Positions 56,476 through 64,000 of a DNA stretch of 64,000 nucleotides are shown here, one piece after another. The notes beneath the pieces were generated by a model. It was not told the origin of the DNA. It searched no databases and was given only the letters and a program-made list of their open reading frames with translations. Made by a program: the position numbers and the translations under genes. Positions within the stretch are counted from its first letter, which is position 1. Each line of letters begins with the position of its first letter. This DNA is from Aulosira sp. FACHB-615 (GTDB lineage Bacteria; Cyanobacteriota; Cyanobacteriia; Cyanobacteriales; Nostocaceae). Location: positions 132,098 through 196,097 of the forward strand of contig NZ_JACJSE010000012.1 in the NCBI RefSeq assembly GCF_014698045.1, read 5' to 3'.

Positions 56476-56913
56476 TTACAGCCCTAGTGCCGATAAAATA
56501 TCGCTGGCGTGGTTGGATGTATTCACGTTGGCATCAACATGAACAATTTTGCCATTGGGGTCGATGACGTAGGTAACGCGCTTGGCATAACCACCACCAT
56601 CAACATCGTAAGCTGTAATCAGAGTTTTTTTGGTATCCGCCAGTAGGGGAAAGTTCAAATTAAATTTTTGGGTAAAGGCTTGATGCGACACTTCATCATC
56701 GGCACTCACACCCAAAACAACTATATCTTTACCTTGATATTGTTCTTGAGCATCGCGGAAGCTACACGCTTGTTTAGTGCAGCCGGGAGTGTCATCTTTG
56801 GGATAAAAATACAAAACAACTGTCTTACCAGCAAAATCAGACAATGAGACAGTGTTGCCATTAGTATCTTTGACGGTAAATGCAGGTGCATCCGTACCAA
56901 CTGCTAGAGGCAT
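56476..56913 (-). CDS. Peroxiredoxin Q/BCP
   Basis: A 145-residue protein. Peroxidatic Cys45 and resolving Cys50 lie in DDTPGCTKQACSFRD, the atypical two-Cys PrxQ arrangement. The thioredoxin-fold strands (TVVLYFYPKD, VLGVSADD, PLLADTKK) are all present. It reduces H2O2 and alkyl hydroperoxides using thioredoxin. AAAGG precedes the ATG. Cytosolic, no targeting signal. Confidence 0.94.
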   Translation of the reverse strand: MPLAVGTDAPAFTVKDTNGNTVSLSDFAGKTVVLYFYPKDDTPGCTKQACSFRDAQEQYQGKDIVVLGVSADDEVSHQAFTQKFNLNFPLLADTKKTLITAYDVDGGGYAKRVTYVIDPNGKIVHVDANVNTSNHASDILSALGL

Positions 56914-57268
56914 AATGAACCTTTCCTGTTTGGTGTTTGTTGATGACTCTGAAATTTTACAATAATTTACAATGATTAAAGAAGAATTCAGAAGTCAGAA
57001 TAAAGGATTCAAAATTAATCCTTTATTCTGTATGAAACTTTGGCAAGCGAGAGTGCATCGCTGGGTGATGAATATTGGTTGAAAACCTCTTCTCTCCCTG
57101 CGGGACGCTACCACGAACCTGGGCGAAATCAAAATAAAACTTTTTTCTTCATTTAAACTCCAGACTTTATTGGGTGGAGTATTCACCAGTTCTGAATTCT
57201 GAATTCTGACTCCTGACTTCTGTTTATGAGTTGTAAATTAATTTGTGTTGAGATAAATAAATATTTCC
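56914..57268. other. Intergenic region with hairpin
   Basis: 355 bp between divergent genes. A 14-bp perfect stem (56996-57009 with 57017-57030; core CAGAATAAAGGATT) and CAGAATTC/GAATTCTG repeats are visible near both ends. No gene. Confidence 0.5.
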
Positions 57269-57673
57269 ATGAATAGACTTGATTCCCCAACCCCAAAATC
57301 TTTCTCTTACACTGTTAACACAGTAGAAAGAGCCGAGCGATCGCTCATTTGTTCTCCTTTCAGAGTTGGTTTATTCACAGCCATGCGTGACCAGAGTGTA
57401 CCATTAAATGCGATCGCCCAAGAAAATGGCATCAAAAATGGCTATACCCAGCATCCCTTATCAGAATTGGCTTGTTACAACGCTTTAGACTGGTTAATTC
57501 AAGTTGGTGTACTGCGGCGCGAAGTTGATGGCCAGGGAATTACCGATAGTTTTCGCCTCACACCTTTAGGTCATCAATTAATCGAAAAATATCAGGGACA
57601 AAATTTTCCTGCCCCTTCCTGGCGAGATTCCCTCTACAATGCCTCCATTCGTTGGTTGAGACTGCCTTTTTAG
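57269..57673 (+). CDS. Npun_F0494 family protein
   Basis: A 134-residue protein, helix-rich, matching a small cyanobacterial family I know by the Nostoc punctiforme locus name (FSYTVNTVERAERSLICSPFRVGLFTAM at the start). The middle (CYNALDWLIQVGVLRREVDGQGITDSFRLTPLGHQLI) looks like a winged-helix DNA-binding unit with a wing at GQGITDSFRLT. A transcription-factor role is therefore possible but unproven. Confidence 0.72.
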   Translation: MNRLDSPTPKSFSYTVNTVERAERSLICSPFRVGLFTAMRDQSVPLNAIAQENGIKNGYTQHPLSELACYNALDWLIQVGVLRREVDGQGITDSFRLTPLGHQLIEKYQGQNFPAPSWRDSLYNASIRWLRLPF

Positions 57674-58183
57674 AATATGACTTACGCAGCGATCCGAAAA
57701 ATTCACGGTTGTGGAAAGGGTGAAAGGGTGTAGGGGTGTACTTATTCAAAACCCTTTCACCCTCACACCCAGTCTCCTCCAACAATCTTTGTGCGTAAGT
57801 TCTGTAGAATTAAAAATCTTAAAGTTAAGATTAGGTTACAAAAGGGAACAATATACTTACGGAAGCATCAAGCCCAAGATAAATTCTTCATCAACACCTG
57901 ACAACTTTGCTCAGATTTTGATGAAAGTTGTATAAATCACAGGGTTCAAGAATTTGGGTATGGATATTTATCTGCCCTCAAGTTTTGTTTGCTTCTGGAT
58001 TGATAGCAGTAGCTAGGTAGATGAAAATTTTGTGCAAGCTGGAATCTCACAATTTTTGATTAATCTCAATCTAAAATCTCCAATTCTTCTGCCTGCTGCT
58101 ATAACTGTTGATGAACGGATGTGATATCATTACCCGTTCATAACTAAGTATTTCACCCTCTTATTGAAAATTACACATTAAGT
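57674..58183. other. Intergenic region with terminally repeated element
   Basis: 510 bp. The left part is the ACTTACGCA element (57680-57800). The right part is AT-rich and should hold the cobQ promoter. I looked for a cobalamin riboswitch box (AGCCACTG-like) and did not see one. Confidence 0.5.
57680..57800. repeat. 121-bp hairpin element with 9-bp perfect terminal repeats
   Basis: Ends ACTTACGCA (57680-57688) and TGCGTAAGT (57792-57800) are exact inverted repeats. Inside, GGGTGAAAGGGT (57718-57729) pairs exactly with 57751-57762. A related but less perfect element occupies 28521-28650, and lone ACTTACGCA-like ends occur near 9526 and 60484. Confidence 0.72.
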
Positions 58184-59659
58184 ATGAAAGCAATTATGGT
58201 AGTGGGAACTACATCCCACGCAGGGAAATCACTTTTAACTACGGCTATTTGCCGTTTGCTATCGCGGCGTGGTTGGCGAGTGGCTCCCTTTAAAGGTCAA
58301 AATATGGCTTTAAATGCTTATGTCACTGCCAATGGGGGTGAAATCGGTTATGCACAGGCGGTACAAGCTTGGGCTTCTGGGGTGGTTCCTTGGGTAGAAA
58401 TGAATCCCATTTTACTCAAACCCCAAGGTGATATGACTTCCCAGGTAATTGTTAAGGGTAGACCAGTCGGGAGAGTCAAAGCAGCAGATTACTACGAGCA
58501 ATTTTTCGACCTTGGTTGGCGAGCCATAGAAGAATCTCTACAACATTTATCCACAGAATTTGATATGTTGGTTTGCGAAGGTGCAGGTAGCCCCGCAGAA
58601 ATTAACCTCAAGCACCGCGATTTGACCAATATGCGGATAGCAAAGTATTTAAATGCACCGACAATCCTGGTAGTTGATATTGACCGTGGTGGTGCTTTTG
58701 CCCATGTTGTCGGGACTTTAGAGTTACTTGACCCCGATGAACGGGACTTAATTAAAGGTATTGTAATTAACAAGTTCCGTGGACAGCGATCGCTCTTAGA
58801 TTCAGGTATCCAATGGCTAGAAGAACGCACCAAAAAACCTGTAATTGGTGTACTGCCTTATTTCCAAGAACTATTCCCCGCCGAAGATTCCCTCGACTTA
58901 CTAGAGCGAAAAGCTCACAAAGCTCAAGCTGACTTGAATATCGTAGTGATTCGCTTACCCAGAATTGCTAACTTTACCGATTTTGACCCCTTAGAATCAG
59001 AACCATCTGTTTCCGTGAGATATCTCAGTCCAAAACAAGATTTAGGACATCCAGACGCGGTAATCATCCCTGGCACAAAAACCACCATTGCCGACTTAAT
59101 CTTATTGCAGAAAAGCGGTATGGCAGAAGCCATCCAAAATTATGCCGCTTCTGGTGGCACAGTTTTGGGGATTTGTGGCGGCTACCAAATGCTAGGACAA
59201 ATTATTGCTGATCCCGAAGGTATAGAAGGTCAAGCAGGTAGATTCCAAGGCTTGAATTTATTACCAATTAGAACCGTCATTACCGGACAAAAAATTGCTC
59301 GTCAACGGCAAGTTAGCTCTAATTTCCCGCAAATGGGATTGCCAGTCAATGGCTTTGAAATTCATCAAGGGCGATCGCGTATTGAACAACCACCCGATAG
59401 TCAAGCGTATCAACCCCTATTTGATGATGTTAATCTAGGTTTGGTGGATAGCTGTCAATCAGTTTGGGGTACATACTTACACGGACTGTTTGACAATGGC
59501 CCTTGGCGACGTGCTTGGTTAAATCGCCTGCGTCAACAGCGCGGCTTAAAATCCTTACCCACAGGTGTCGCCAACTACCGCGAACAGCGAGAACAAATCT
59601 TAGACTCGCTGGCTACAGAAGTAGAACGCCATTTAGACTTAACACCATTTTTGTCGTAG
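58184..59659 (+). CDS. cobQ: Cobyric acid synthase
   Basis: A 491-residue protein. The N-terminal P-loop-like GTTSHAGKSLLTTAICRLL and FKGQNMALNA, then EGAGSPAEINLK and VVDIDRGGAFA, are the ATP-dependent half. The C-terminal glutamine amidotransferase carries nucleophile LGICGGYQMLG. It amidates four side chains of adenosylcobyrinic acid diamide in cobalamin synthesis (cyanobacteria make pseudocobalamin). It is the first gene of a pair with the ferredoxin that starts 15 bp after its stop. Confidence 0.94.
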   Translation: MKAIMVVGTTSHAGKSLLTTAICRLLSRRGWRVAPFKGQNMALNAYVTANGGEIGYAQAVQAWASGVVPWVEMNPILLKPQGDMTSQVIVKGRPVGRVKAADYYEQFFDLGWRAIEESLQHLSTEFDMLVCEGAGSPAEINLKHRDLTNMRIAKYLNAPTILVVDIDRGGAFAHVVGTLELLDPDERDLIKGIVINKFRGQRSLLDSGIQWLEERTKKPVIGVLPYFQELFPAEDSLDLLERKAHKAQADLNIVVIRLPRIANFTDFDPLESEPSVSVRYLSPKQDLGHPDAVIIPGTKTTIADLILLQKSGMAEAIQNYAASGGTVLGICGGYQMLGQIIADPEGIEGQAGRFQGLNLLPIRTVITGQKIARQRQVSSNFPQMGLPVNGFEIHQGRSRIEQPPDSQAYQPLFDDVNLGLVDSCQSVWGTYLHGLFDNGPWRRAWLNRLRQQRGLKSLPTGVANYREQREQILDSLATEVERHLDLTPFLS

Positions 59660-59674
59660 TTAGCCCAAAATTGC

Positions 59675-59914
59675 ATGAGTGTCAGCGTTCGATTTTTACC
59701 AGATGATGTCGCCATCAATGCCGAAGTGGGAGAAGCACTCTTAGATGTAGCACAACGCGCTGGAGTGTTCATTCCCACAGGCTGTCTCATGGGTTCATGT
59801 CATGCTTGTACAGTAGAACTTGAAGATGGCGATGTCATTCGCGCTTGTCTTTCCGCAGTCCCGCCAACCGATGATGAGTTGAGAATACATTTATTTAGCG
59901 ACCCAACTTGGTAG
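59675..59914 (+). CDS. Small 2Fe-2S ferredoxin
   Basis: A 79-residue protein. Cys37, Cys42, Cys45 and Cys58 are spaced C-x4-C-x2-C-x12-C. Plant-type ferredoxins have about 29 residues before the last Cys, so this is a shortened relative (79 versus about 97 residues). The opening VSVRFLPDDVAINAEVGEALLDVAQRAGVFIPTGC is typical of the fold. It follows cobQ by 15 bp and is probably co-transcribed, suggesting a redox role in cobalamin synthesis, which is inference. Confidence 0.86.
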   Translation: MSVSVRFLPDDVAINAEVGEALLDVAQRAGVFIPTGCLMGSCHACTVELEDGDVIRACLSAVPPTDDELRIHLFSDPTW

Positions 59915-59976
59915 TTTTTGAATTTTTCCAGATTTAGATAGATTGGCATTTAGTAAGTTAATTTAAATTTAAAGAA

Positions 59977-60189
59977 ATGCCTAAGAAAATTCGAGAGCTT
60001 AAGCAAATGCTTCGCCAAGTTGGTTTTACAGAATTACCCGGCAAAGGTAGTCACACTAACTGGATACATCCTTTGTATGCTGGAAAAATTACAGTTTCGG
60101 GTAAAGATGGAGCAGATGCTAAACGTTACCAAGAAAAGGAAGTTAAACAGGCAATTGAGGCAGTAGAGAGTAGTAAACAAGATGAGTAA
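59977..60189 (+). CDS. hicA: HicA-type toxin (mRNA interferase)
   Basis: A 70-residue protein with the HicA dsRBD-like fold: the start KKIRELKQMLRQVGF, then the catalytic His in GKGSHTNWIHP. The opening and His position fit. It overlaps the HicB gene by 8 bp, the usual toxin-antitoxin order. Toxin activity would cut mRNAs; it is held in check by HicB. Confidence 0.85.
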   Translation: MPKKIRELKQMLRQVGFTELPGKGSHTNWIHPLYAGKITVSGKDGADAKRYQEKEVKQAIEAVESSKQDE

Positions 60190-60400
60190 ACTCAAGTACC
60201 AAATGGTGATTCAGTGGTCAGAAGAAGATGATTGCTTCTTGGTAGGATTTCCTGATTTCCCTGGACAACGTTGGCGCACTCACGGGGATACTTACGAGTC
60301 AGCTGTTGCCAATGGCATTGAAGCACTGGAGTCTTTGATTATTGCTTATGAAGCTGCGGGAGATCCACTGCCACAACCAACCCTGTTGAAAGTTTCTTAA
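60182..60400 (+). CDS. hicB: HicB-type antitoxin
   Basis: A 72-residue protein: KYQMVIQWSEEDDCFLVGFPDFPGQRWRTHGDTYESAVANGIEALE is the partial RNase H-like HicB fold (EEDDCFLV, then FPDFPG, then T.EEA-type helix). No C-terminal DNA-binding domain follows, so autoregulation may be limited. It overlaps HicA. Confidence 0.85.
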   Translation: MSKLKYQMVIQWSEEDDCFLVGFPDFPGQRWRTHGDTYESAVANGIEALESLIIAYEAAGDPLPQPTLLKVS

Positions 60401-60760
60401 CACAAACTTGAGATTTTAGAACCAAACCTAACAACACAAAATTCTAGCGACACAAAAGTAGTAGTCCGCCACATACAATTGAGGACTTAAGCAAAACACC
60501 TCTCAAACTCCCATGTCTCCGTGAACTCTGCGCCTTTGCGGTTCTTTATTCCATTGTCCATACCTCTGATTGTGCCTCTGACTGCTTAATTTCTCAAAGT
60601 GTTAAAATCCGGTGACAATTAATAGAGCTAAACATTAGGGATAGCAAGCTCCTTAAAGAAAAGCAATATTTCCTCATAGCTGCTCAAGTTCCGAAGTTCT
60701 TGAAGTAACGATATATTTGAGTATCTGTCCCGCACACATCTACTTTTTGTTGTTAAATCT
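60401..60760. other. Intergenic region with dispersed repeat
   Basis: 360 bp. The middle (60484-60552) carries a dispersed element of the ACTTA(C)GCAAAAC / TCTGCGCCTTTGCGGTTC type. No gene recognised. Confidence 0.5.
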
Positions 60761-61576
60761 ATGAAGTCTTATTTAGCCGCCGCTATTCAAATGACAAGTG
60801 TGCCTGATTTATACAAAAATTTGGCACAGGCAGAAGAATTGATTGAGCTTGCTGTGCGTCGAGGTGCTGAATTAGTTGGGCTACCAGAAAACTTTTCTTT
60901 TATGGGAGAAGAAAAAGATAAACTCGCCCAAGCCGCAACCATCACCCGCGAAACAGAACAGTTTCTCAAAAAAATGGCTCAACGCTTCCAAGTCACAATT
61001 TTAGGCGGCAGCTTTCCTGTTTTGGTAGAAGAGACAGGCAAAGTTTATAATACTTCCACCCTAATTGACCAAAGTGGTTTAGAAGTTGTCCGTTACCAAA
61101 AGGTACATTTATTTGATGTGAATGTTCCCGATGGTAATACTTATCGTGAATCTAGCACTGTAGTAGCTGGTACACAATTGCCATCAGTATATTTTTCCCC
61201 AGAACTGGGCGGTATTGGTCTTTCTGTGTGTTACGATGTGCGCTTTCCAGAATTGTATCGCCATCTATCCAGTAAGGGAGCCGATGTAATGTTTATTCCT
61301 GCGGCGTTTACTGCTTTTACTGGCAAAGACCACTGGCAAGTACTATTACAAGCAAGGGCAATTGAAAATACTTGTTATGTGATTGCACCAGCCCAAACTG
61401 GGACAAACTACGCTCGTCGCCAAACCCACGGCCATGCTGTAATTATTGATCCTTGGGGAGTCATTCTAGCTGATGCTGGGGAAAAACCCGGAATTGCGAT
61501 CGCAGAAATCAATCCCTCACGTTTAGAACAAGTGCGTCGCCAAATGCCCTCTTTACAACACCGAGTGTTTGGCTAA
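60761..61576 (+). CDS. Nitrilase-superfamily amidase (deaminated glutathione amidase-like)
   Basis: A 271-residue protein with the full nitrilase triad: Glu43 (LPENFSF), Lys114 (YQKVHLFDV) and Cys157 (LSVCYDVRFPEL). The sequence is close to the Nit1/NIT-type amidases that hydrolyse deaminated glutathione. Length and motifs support this, but omega-amidase or other carbon-nitrogen hydrolase activity cannot be excluded. No signal peptide; cytosolic. Confidence 0.9.
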   Translation: MKSYLAAAIQMTSVPDLYKNLAQAEELIELAVRRGAELVGLPENFSFMGEEKDKLAQAATITRETEQFLKKMAQRFQVTILGGSFPVLVEETGKVYNTSTLIDQSGLEVVRYQKVHLFDVNVPDGNTYRESSTVVAGTQLPSVYFSPELGGIGLSVCYDVRFPELYRHLSSKGADVMFIPAAFTAFTGKDHWQVLLQARAIENTCYVIAPAQTGTNYARRQTHGHAVIIDPWGVILADAGEKPGIAIAEINPSRLEQVRRQMPSLQHRVFG

Positions 61577-61622
61577 AGTATCCAGTGTGAAGTCTGAAGT
61601 GTGAAATTGTCTGCTTCAGACT

Positions 61623-62258
61623 TTACTCACCATCCTCAAGACTTACCATTAAACTCCTCAACATTAAATAAGATGAAGTTGCACCAGGATCTTGGTGTCC
61701 AATACTCCGTTCTCCTAAATAACTAGCGCGTCCTTTTTTCGCTAACATCGGTTTGGTGTTTTGTAGCGCCTGTTCTGCAACAGCTACAGATTTTTGCAGC
61801 GCAGCCACAGTATTTTTACCTTCCTCAACTGCTTGTCTAAAAGCCACTACAGCCGGAGACAGCACATCAACCATTGTTTTGTCTTCTAGTTGGGCTTTAC
61901 CACGTTGCAAAACTCCATCTAAACCAGCTTGCAACAATGCCAATAGTTCTTGAGTAGTTAGTTCTTGTTTACCAGCCGCGATAGTGCTGGCTTTTAAAAA
62001 AAATGTCCCGTATAAAGGGCCACTAGCACCCCCAACACTAGAAATTAAAGTCATACTCACAGTTTTCAAGATACTGCCAATATCTTGCTGAGTGACAGTT
62101 GGTAAATGACTGATCACCTTTTTAAAACCACGATCCATATTAATACCGTGGTCAGCATCACCAATTGCTGCGTCTAATTCAGTTAAATATTCCTTATTCT
62201 GCTCGATCTCAGTTCCAAATATTTGTAACCACTGAAGAATTTGAGCTTGAGTGACCAT
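61623..62258 (-). CDS. dhaL: Dihydroxyacetone kinase subunit DhaL
   Basis: 211 residues from the ATG at 62258; the longer frame to 62321 lies inside dhaK. The nucleotide/Mg-binding signature DAAIGDADHGINMDRGF and the later GGASGPLYGTFFLKA and RSIGHQDPGATSSYLML are diagnostic. DhaL binds ADP and phosphoryl-transfers to dihydroxyacetone held by DhaK. It starts 1 nt after the dhaK stop, so translation is coupled (GGGGTG precedes the ATG). No dhaM (PTS donor) is nearby in the window. Confidence 0.94.
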   Translation of the reverse strand: MVTQAQILQWLQIFGTEIEQNKEYLTELDAAIGDADHGINMDRGFKKVISHLPTVTQQDIGSILKTVSMTLISSVGGASGPLYGTFFLKASTIAAGKQELTTQELLALLQAGLDGVLQRGKAQLEDKTMVDVLSPAVVAFRQAVEEGKNTVAALQKSVAVAEQALQNTKPMLAKKGRASYLGERSIGHQDPGATSSYLMLRSLMVSLEDGE

Positions 62259-62259
62259 A

Positions 62260-63333
62260 TTAAACACCCCACCGCAGACTTGCTGTGTGTACTGGTGCAT
62301 CCCACAACTGCAAAAGTTCATCGTCTAACTTTAGCAACGTGATTGAGCAACCTTGCATTTCTAAAGATGTGACGTAAGGGCCGATTAGGTTGCGGACAAT
62401 GATCATTCCTTGTTTTTCGCAGATTTCCGCCAAATTACGATAAATCAGATAAATTTCAGAAATGGGCGTACCACCCATACTATTAACAAAGGCTAACAAG
62501 CGATCGCCTCTTTGCAAAGGCGGATCAATCAATTCCACATCAACCCATTCGCCTTGATTCTCATCCCACTCTCGCACAACCCGACTGTAGCCAACATCAT
62601 CAATAATTGTTTGGGTTAATATCTCTGCAATCTCATCTGCTGATTTTACATCAATTCTTTCCCTTCCCGGTTCGCCGTGAATCCCAATGCCAATTTCCAT
62701 TTCGCGATCGCTTAATCTAAATGTTGGAGTACCCCTAGCGGGTACAGTACAAGATGTTAAAGCAATTCCCATACTCCGCCCATTCAGATTTACTCGACGA
62801 CACAAATCTGCTACTTGTTGCAAGTTATAACCTTGTTCAGCCGCCGCACCACAAATTTTCTCTGCTAACACTGTTGTTCCCACACCGCGACGACCTTGAG
62901 TATATAAACTATCTTTCACTGCCACATCGTCATCAATCAAAATATTGAGCGCACGGATACCTTCACTTCTAGCTAATTCCGTTGCCATCTCAAAGTTCAT
63001 CACATCGCCACTATAATTTTTGACAATATAAAGAATACCTGCTCCACCATCAACTTTTTGAGCAGCAGCCAGCATCTGGTCAGGTGTAGGTGATGTAAAC
63101 ACCTCTCCCGGACAAGCTGCATCTAGCATTCCTGCACCCACAAACCCTGCGTGCATCGGTTCGTGTCCACTACCTCCACCAGAAATAATTGCCACTTTTC
63201 CTGGTTTGGGTGCATTAGCTCGATAGACAAAAATGGGATCATAGTTGACTTTGATTAAATCTGAATGAGCCACCGCCATCCCAGCTAGACTTTCTCTTAC
63301 GAAGTCTTCTGGCTGATTAATCAGCTTTTTCAT
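62260..63333 (-). CDS. dhaK: Dihydroxyacetone kinase subunit DhaK
   Basis: A 357-residue protein. The substrate-binding subunit motifs are GGGSGHEPMHAGFVGAGML near the N-terminus, the catalytic His region GIHGEPGRERI, and VNSMGGTPISEIYL. DhaK binds dihydroxyacetone covalently as a hemiaminal at the His. It forms a complex with DhaL, which follows with a 1-nt gap. Cyanobacteria largely lack PTS components, so the phosphoryl donor is uncertain. The HIP1 site lies inside the gene. Confidence 0.94.
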   Translation of the reverse strand: MKKLINQPEDFVRESLAGMAVAHSDLIKVNYDPIFVYRANAPKPGKVAIISGGGSGHEPMHAGFVGAGMLDAACPGEVFTSPTPDQMLAAAQKVDGGAGILYIVKNYSGDVMNFEMATELARSEGIRALNILIDDDVAVKDSLYTQGRRGVGTTVLAEKICGAAAEQGYNLQQVADLCRRVNLNGRSMGIALTSCTVPARGTPTFRLSDREMEIGIGIHGEPGRERIDVKSADEIAEILTQTIIDDVGYSRVVREWDENQGEWVDVELIDPPLQRGDRLLAFVNSMGGTPISEIYLIYRNLAEICEKQGMIIVRNLIGPYVTSLEMQGCSITLLKLDDELLQLWDAPVHTASLRWGV

Positions 63334-63888
63334 TGTCTGTAATTGCGAAGATTGCTACAGATTCAGAATAATCCACCGAGCAGAAAACACAAAGATGCAC
63401 CAGATTAATGTATTTTTTGCCGGAATGGTGTTGTGTAGTGCGATCGTCCATATTTTTGAAGCAACTTCTCAAGAACACTCCGTAAATAATTTTCAGGAAT
63501 TTTTTGATTTTTTCACAAACTCGGACAAGTTCATTGCCAATTGCTTCTATTATATTTAAGCTGAAATTAGCCTTATATAGCCAAAAATAGATTATTACTC
63601 AATATTATGCTTATTTACCTACTGTATATTGGTTTTTACTTTCTTTTCAATTAAATTCAAAAAAAATTTTGCTAACCCCTTGACGTTCCTATAACCAGTT
63701 GTTAATCTAGATAAGTGTCAAGGCAAGAGCCAAGACGACTGAACCGAGAAAAAACAATACTTTGAAAGCTTAAATTTAAACCAATCCTCGTCAAACAAAT
63801 TGGTTTTGGGGCTAACCCAGAAACTTAAAAAATTATAGCAAGGAATCTGAAAAGCAAGTTTTTTCAGATAACAAACTCAAAAAACAAC
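63334..63888. other. 16S rRNA upstream region
   Basis: 555 bp of AT-rich DNA that should hold the rRNA promoter and leader (see promoter entry). No gene seen. Confidence 0.6.
63680..63708 (+). promoter_or_regulatory. Possible rRNA operon promoter
   Basis: TTGACG (63680-63685), a 17-nt spacer, then TAATCT (63703-63708), about 180 bp upstream of the 16S start. Only three of six -10 bases match the consensus, so this is tentative. Confidence 0.4.

Positions 63889-64000
<112 letters not shown>

Noticed and set aside
56319..56567. Plus-strand 82-codon frame before the peroxiredoxin gene
   Set aside because: Overlaps the peroxiredoxin 3' end on the other strand and shows no protein-like pattern.
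56995..57186. Minus-strand 63-codon frame upstream of the peroxiredoxin gene
   Set aside because: It is built from a 14-bp hairpin and repeat DNA; no homology features.
57801..58183. Possible cobalamin riboswitch upstream of cobQ
   Set aside because: No B12-box-like sequence or long paired structure could be seen in the upstream DNA.
63760..63800. Possible boxA antitermination signal before 16S rRNA (ACTTTGAAAG)
   Set aside because: Match to the boxA consensus is too weak to call.

Overview
This window reads as chromosomal DNA from a filamentous, probably Nostocales-type, cyanobacterium. The HIP1 palindrome GCGATCGC recurs throughout. Several genes are cyanobacterial signatures: the circadian input protein LdpA, the Ycf45-type R3H ATPase, the DUF3038/DUF4335 pair, a TIGR04376 coiled-coil protein and an Npun_F0494-type protein. 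Intergenic DNA is rich in short repeats of the kind common in Nostoc relatives (CTACTCCC runs, CCTTTGCGG elements and MITE-like hairpins). Species cannot be fixed from the sequence alone. The 16S rRNA gene that begins at the right edge would do it.

Layout. Positions 1-1.6 kb hold a small Lys/Pro-rich protein and a GT25-like glycosyltransferase. Positions 2.8-12.2 kb are a four-gene same-strand envelope cluster: a DUF11/SdrB-like secreted protein, a 1226-residue Ig/beta-barrel outer-membrane protein, a beta-helix protein with a C-terminal OmpA peptidoglycan-binding domain, and a Gly-rich DUF11 surface protein. I infer that these build one cell-surface assembly; it is the best candidate for an undescribed system. 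Positions 12.4-12.6 kb hold a possible structured RNA. Positions 12.6-15.5 kb carry a PD-(D/E)XK-like protein, an EEP-family phosphatase/nuclease and cardiolipin synthase. Positions 16.3-22.9 kb are one giant hybrid histidine kinase with 12 near-identical 92-residue HAMP-type units. Positions 23-36 kb carry mainly minus-strand housekeeping and regulatory genes: sdhA, small exported or membrane proteins, a methyltransferase, ycf45-ldpA, REC-GGDEF-EAL, MOSC and lepB.

Positions 36-44.9 kb carry pyrC, tsaE-yvcK, ruvC, DUF3038-DUF4335 and a YiaA/B-type membrane protein. A 32-repeat CRISPR array without cas genes in view lies at 45.0-47.3 kb. Repeat polarity (ATTGAAAC handle) and a decayed repeat at the left end both indicate transcription on the minus strand from a leader to the right. 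Next come a pair of M16 peptidases (one catalytic, one without the HxxEH motif), a TetR regulator, DUF4332 and TIGR04376 proteins, and an ABC-2 exporter whose two genes are separated by three tandem 124-bp repeats. Further right are PrxQ, CobQ with a small ferredoxin, a HicAB toxin-antitoxin pair, a nitrilase-family amidase, DhaK-DhaL, and finally the 5' end of a 16S rRNA gene.

Repeat elements shape several loci. A MITE-like family with TATAGGA termini occurs four times. Another hairpin element has perfect 9-bp ACTTACGCA termini. Repeat-derived DNA appears to have been captured in frame in LdpA, in a linker of the giant kinase, and around the start of the OmpA-domain protein.
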